DNA of 42,190 nucleotides from Chara braunii. Its lineage: Eukaryota > Streptophyta > Charophyceae > Charales > Characeae. A program made the position numbers and the translations under genes. The notes below the pieces were generated by a model. It ran no database searches and was not told the DNA's origin. It saw nothing but the letters and a program-made list of their open reading frames with translations. The stretch is from the NCBI GenBank assembly GCA_003427395.1, contig BFEA01000045.1, forward strand, positions 4,595,300 through 4,637,489. The letters run 5' to 3'. This document shows positions 39,050 through 42,190 of this stretch, one piece after another (position 1 is the stretch's first letter; each line of letters starts with the position of its first letter).

Positions 39050-39400
39050 AAAAGACCCTTAATGGCTAGTTGACACTTGACATGCAAGAAGCAGAAAAAA
39101 AAAGAAAAAAAAAAAAGAAAATGTGGGAGAATGAGACAAGCAGAGTGAGAGGGAGTGAGTGAATCGGCCGTCAGTAGGGACTGCCAAGTCCCAACTGTCC
39201 AAGGAAGGAGGAAAAAAAAAAAAAAAAAAAAAAAAAAACGAGAAAAAGGCCTTAACGGCTAGTTGACACTTGGCATGCTAAAAGAAAAGGAAAAAAAAAA
39301 GAAAATGGGAGGTGAGAGAGGATGAGTGAGTTGACCGTCAGTTGGGACTGCAGCAAGTAGGGACTGACAAGTCCCAACTGTGAACAAGTGGAGGAAATGA
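39050..39400. repeat. ~193-bp tandem block, two copies
   Basis: GGCTAGTTGACACTTG occurs at 39064 and 39257, each followed by CATGC, an A-rich run, a GAGTGAGT stretch, CCGTCAGT and a GGGACT/AGTCCC hairpin (39172-39197 and 39356-39379). A weak third copy lies at about 40555-40705. Confidence 0.82.
39212..39238. repeat. Poly(A) run, 27 bases
   Basis: Uninterrupted run of A at the end of the first ~193-bp block. Confidence 0.97.
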
Positions 39401-39556
39401 AAAGAAAAGGGGAAAAGTCAAAAGGGCACTAACGAACGAAAACGGTCATCTAGGAAGGACATTTTGGACCAGATTCACTTAGACACATGACGGTTACAAA
39501 GGACTTTGATTTCCTTTGATTTATGCAGAGAAAATCAAAGAAAATCAAGGACCCTT

Positions 39557-39691
39557 GCAACCGAAAAATAACGGATTGCATGGGAGAGGCCACCGGGAGC
39601 CAAAATGGAGACCGGATGCACTTGGGAGTTAGCCGCTTGATTTTCTTTCAGTTAGGGGCTAGTTGTGCAGTCCGAGTTACAACGGACTGCA
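39557..39691. other. CAGTCCG-type hairpins 3 and 4
   Basis: Hairpin 3: GCAACCG with CGGATTGC (39557-39579, one bulged A). Hairpin 4: TGCAGTCCG with CGGACTGCA (39666-39691), nine perfect pairs and an 8-base loop. Confidence 0.75.
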
Positions 39692-40203
39692 TAGGGAGGG
39701 GCAAACACAAGTTTTTGGTACCCTGGGAACCAAAATTGAGCCGGAGGCCCTTGGAAAATTAACGCTTCATTTTCCTTGGGCAAAGGGCACGACGTGGGGC
39801 TGTGGGACTAGAACATTGGCTGTGGCTGCAGTCCGAGATGACTAGGCCTAGGGGAAATAAGCTACGGCACGCCCCAAAGACTAGAAAACGGCGCCGTAGG
39901 CATAAGGGAGCATAGCGGTAAATGGTGACGGCAAGGCGGGGGTCCCGCGGCCGGGAAAATAAACGGCGCACTTGAGGCACATGGGAACAATGAAATGGGG
40001 TTGTCGGGGACATAGGAAGTCCCAAATAAAAATTGGGCATCAACCGGGATGACGCCGGGGGCCAAATGGACCCAAATAAAAATTGTCGAAAATTGGGCGT
40101 TGTCGATGGCACCGCCAGCGGGACGGAAAAATGGAACTAGCGTGGGGGAATGGCGGGGAAACCACTAGCCAATGTGGGAAATGACCGTGCAAAGCAAACG
40201 ACA

Positions 40204-40228
40204 CCGCCGAGATCGAAGATCTCGACGG
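40204..40228. other. Palindrome H2 (stem of 11 with one mismatch, GAA loop)
   Basis: CCGCCGAGATC and GATCTCGACGG around GAA. It is the counterpart of H1, with one A-T pair replaced by G-C and one C/A mismatch. It is followed by TGAAAAATATTAGC as after H1. Confidence 0.83.
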
Positions 40229-40311
40229 TGAAAAATATTAGCTAGTGGAGCTCAAATGGGTGAAACGGAAGTGAAAACAAAAAAAAAAAAATAAGGGGAG
40301 GGCTGCCCAAC

Positions 40312-40331
40312 AGTCCGAGATATGTCGGACT
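40312..40331. other. CAGTCCG-type hairpin 5
   Basis: AGTCCGA with TCGGACT, seven pairs, loop GATATG. Confidence 0.75.
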
Positions 40332-41162
40332 AGCTAGGCATGGAAAAACAAGAGTCCAAGGGGCTCCAAGCAAGAAGATAGGCTGGCCTTGAAAAATTGG
40401 AGCCAAAGGGGCTCAAAATGGAGGCTAACGGGAGCAAAATGAGCCCCCTAGGGGCATGAGCATGCCAACTTGGTAGGCCGGGATGTAATGGCCAACAGCC
40501 GGCCATGAACCTGGCCATGATTGAAGTTTTAAGGCCTAAAAGAAGAATGCACCGCAGTTCGACACTTGTCACAACCAAAAATAAAAGAAAAAAAAAAGAA
40601 AAAGGAGAGAAAATGGAGGGAAAATGAGACAAAAAGGGAGAAATGGGTGGAGGAGAATGTGCCGGCCCGTTTGGACAGCTGCGGTAGGGACTGTCAGGTC
40701 CCAATGATGACCTCACCCCTCCTAGATCCAAGGAGGATAGGCCGGATTGCTACAAAATATGAATTAAAAATGACAACAAAAAAAAAAATGCAGAAAGTAA
40801 GGGACCGGTTTTCTTTTGGGCCATGGATCTGAGATCAGATCTCATGGTGGAGAGAAAACAGCCGTTTTTGGTAGGCCAACCCAAAACGGCTAGCTCCGGA
40901 ATGAGGTGGCAGCCCAAAATGAAAAGACGCAAAAGGTGGAAAAAGACGAAACAGTACATTTGGCCCAAAAAGAGAGCTAGATGCACCAAAAATTGAAAAA
41001 TTGAGCTTATGAGCTCAAATCTGAAGCAAGGGTCACCATGGGGTAGCTCGGAATAATAAGGGTCTTGGATTTCAGCATGATCCAAGGCTGAAAATGTGCC
41101 GCCACTAGGAAAAATGCTTCGGTCTACCCAAGGGAGGCCGAAACTTGAAAAAGTAGGCTACC

Positions 41163-41224
41163 CCTTGGACCTTGGACTCAAGGGGGCAGCATTCCTTGGA
41201 CCTTGGACTCAAGGGGGCAGCATT
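41163..41224. repeat. Perfect 31-bp tandem duplication
   Basis: CCTTGGACCTTGGACTCAAG... is present twice in succession (41163-41193, 41194-41224) without differences. Confidence 0.93.
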
Positions 41225-41425
41225 TTCGAAGGGGTAGGAGGCTGGAAAAAGGCCCAAGGGGCAGGCCGAGTTGGTACCAACCACTCGGACTGCATGAACC
41301 TGGTCAAAAAGAGGCCTAGGTGCCCCCGAAGAGGCCAACAGGTGAAAATTGGCCATGGGGGTACCTCGGTTCACTATGGGGCACTTGGAGAGGCCCATGG
41401 GCTGGTCGGATCGCTGTTCCAAGCC

Positions 41426-41433
41426 TATATAAG
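41426..41433 (+). promoter_or_regulatory. TATA box (TATATAAG)
   Basis: TATATAAG in a locally GC-balanced context, with a pyrimidine-flanked CACACTCACAC about 25-35 bases downstream as a plausible start region. No gene with a clear start was seen in the remaining 750 bases, so this could be an LTR promoter or a promoter with a long 5' UTR. Confidence 0.55.
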
Positions 41434-41849
41434 TTGGGGATTCAGTCCGCCACACTCACACTTGCATGAGGAGTGCCCATGCTGCCCAAATGTGTCCGTA
41501 GGAGCTCCAGACTCACTTCGAGTGAAGTGAGGGGAACCCCTACCTGTTTGGGAATGTAGAGGAGGCTGTGAGCAAGTGTGAGGAACTCTACAAGCTAGTG
41601 GTAGTGATGGAGGTGATCCACCATAGCTCCCAGGCTAGTGAGGAAGAAAACAAGGCTGAGAGGGGTCCCATTAGCTCTCCTAGAGGGGAGGACTCCCTAA
41701 CCTTAGTGATAGGAGCCTGTGGCAACTTGGGAATAGAGGAGAAAGGAAGGAGAAGGACTTGGAGGCGAAGGACGTCATAGCCAAGTAAGAGGAAGTTCAT
41801 TAAGAGTTGAGACATCCATCCCAAGGCTGCCAAGGAGGTGAGTGGAAAG

Positions 41850-42075
41850 ATGTCTCCCCCTCTTCCCCCTTCTCTTCTTCCTCTTCTTCTCCCCCTCCTC
41901 CTCCCTCTCCTCCCTTTTCTTCTTCTTTAACCCCCCCTCCTCTTCTACTCCTTCCTCTTGTTCTTCTTTTTTTCAACCTTCTTCTTCCTCCTCTTATTCT
42001 CCTTCTTCCTCTCCCCCTTCTTCTTCTCATCCTTGTTCCTCATCTTCCTCTTCTCCTTCCTCCTTGTGTATGTGA
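41850..42075 (+). repeat. Pyrimidine-rich tract (CTT/CCT)n
   Basis: About 225 bp of almost pure C/T with degenerate CTTCTTCCTC words. Open frames through it on both strands are a composition effect. Confidence 0.9.
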
Positions 42076-42190
42076 GCTCATGTGAGTGATTTTCTCTCTC
42101 ATTCTTCATCTTTCACATGTCCTTTCACTAGGGTAGAAATCGCAACTTCTATCTTGGTGTAGTGTAGTGTCTGGGTAGTGTAATGTGATT

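Larger units (their letters stand above)
37881..41425 (+). other. Structured non-coding tract upstream of a TATA box
   Basis: About 3.5 kb without a plausible gene but with a 51-bp minisatellite, a palindrome pair, a family of CAGTCCG hairpins, ~193-bp tandem blocks with GGGACT/AGTCCC hairpins, A-rich runs, and a 31-bp duplication. It lies directly upstream of a good TATA box. It may be the U3 part of a very long LTR or a large promoter region of repeat origin; neither can be shown from the window. Confidence 0.5.

Noticed and set aside
41807-42085. Proline/serine/leucine-rich protein frame at the right end
   Set aside because: It is produced by the pyrimidine-rich tract and equally open in several frames.

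Overview
The window is nuclear DNA of a repeat-rich streptophyte. The evidence is an intron-containing gene for a plant-type golgin, a fragment of plant-type mitochondrial atp1, and at least three chromovirus-like Ty3/gypsy retrotransposons. From memory, the pol sequence of the nested gypsy family resembles proteins of the charophyte alga Chara braunii, so a Chara-like genome is my best guess. I could not check this with a search. No bacterial-style operons, tRNA or rRNA genes, or CRISPR arrays were seen.

Layout. (1) 1-14.1 kb holds an old minus-strand gypsy element (E1). Its gag lies at 10.58-12.6 kb, its protease and RT at 0.24-2.33 kb, and its 5' LTR and primer-binding site at 12.92-14.1 kb. 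A second minus-strand element (E3, 2341-10577) sits inside it, with two LTRs, PBS, polypurine tract and a perfect 5-bp target-site duplication (AGCAA). E3 has lost the catalytic core of its RT. (2) 14174-14412 carries two 110-bp elements with terminal inverted repeats, facing opposite ways. (3) 14532-22862 is a plus-strand gypsy element (E2) with two LTRs of unequal length, gag, protease, RT, RNase H, integrase and chromodomain. It is broken by stops and indels. Its gag ends in a canonical -1 frameshift heptamer that leads exactly into the pol frame. (4) About 23.07-23.34 kb is a nuclear copy of part of mitochondrial atp1. (5) 23635-27502 contains the last two recognisable exons of a golgin with a GRIP-related ARF-binding (GRAB) domain. 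They are separated by a 3.16-kb intron full of tandem duplications and one assembly gap. (6) 27.5-33.4 kb is mostly unassigned, with microsatellites, a 99-bp tandem duplication and a second copy of a repeat also present in the golgin intron. (7) 33.4-35.15 kb holds degraded plus-strand LINE (non-LTR retrotransposon) pieces. (8) 36.1-42.19 kb is non-coding but highly structured: a degenerate simple repeat, a 6 x 51-bp minisatellite, two families of short hairpins with base-paired covariation between copies, ~193-bp tandem blocks, and finally a TATA box followed by a pyrimidine-rich tract.

The only probable host gene is the golgin. Everything upstream of its penultimate exon in this window is transposon or organelle-derived DNA, so the remaining exons lie outside the window or were lost. 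All three gypsy pol regions are inactivated, and most premature stops look like single C-to-T changes. The most unusual items are the gag-pol frameshift site of E2, the RT-less but cleanly bounded E3, the 110-bp inverted pair, the duplicated splice acceptor in the golgin intron, and the hairpin-rich tract at 38-41.5 kb.
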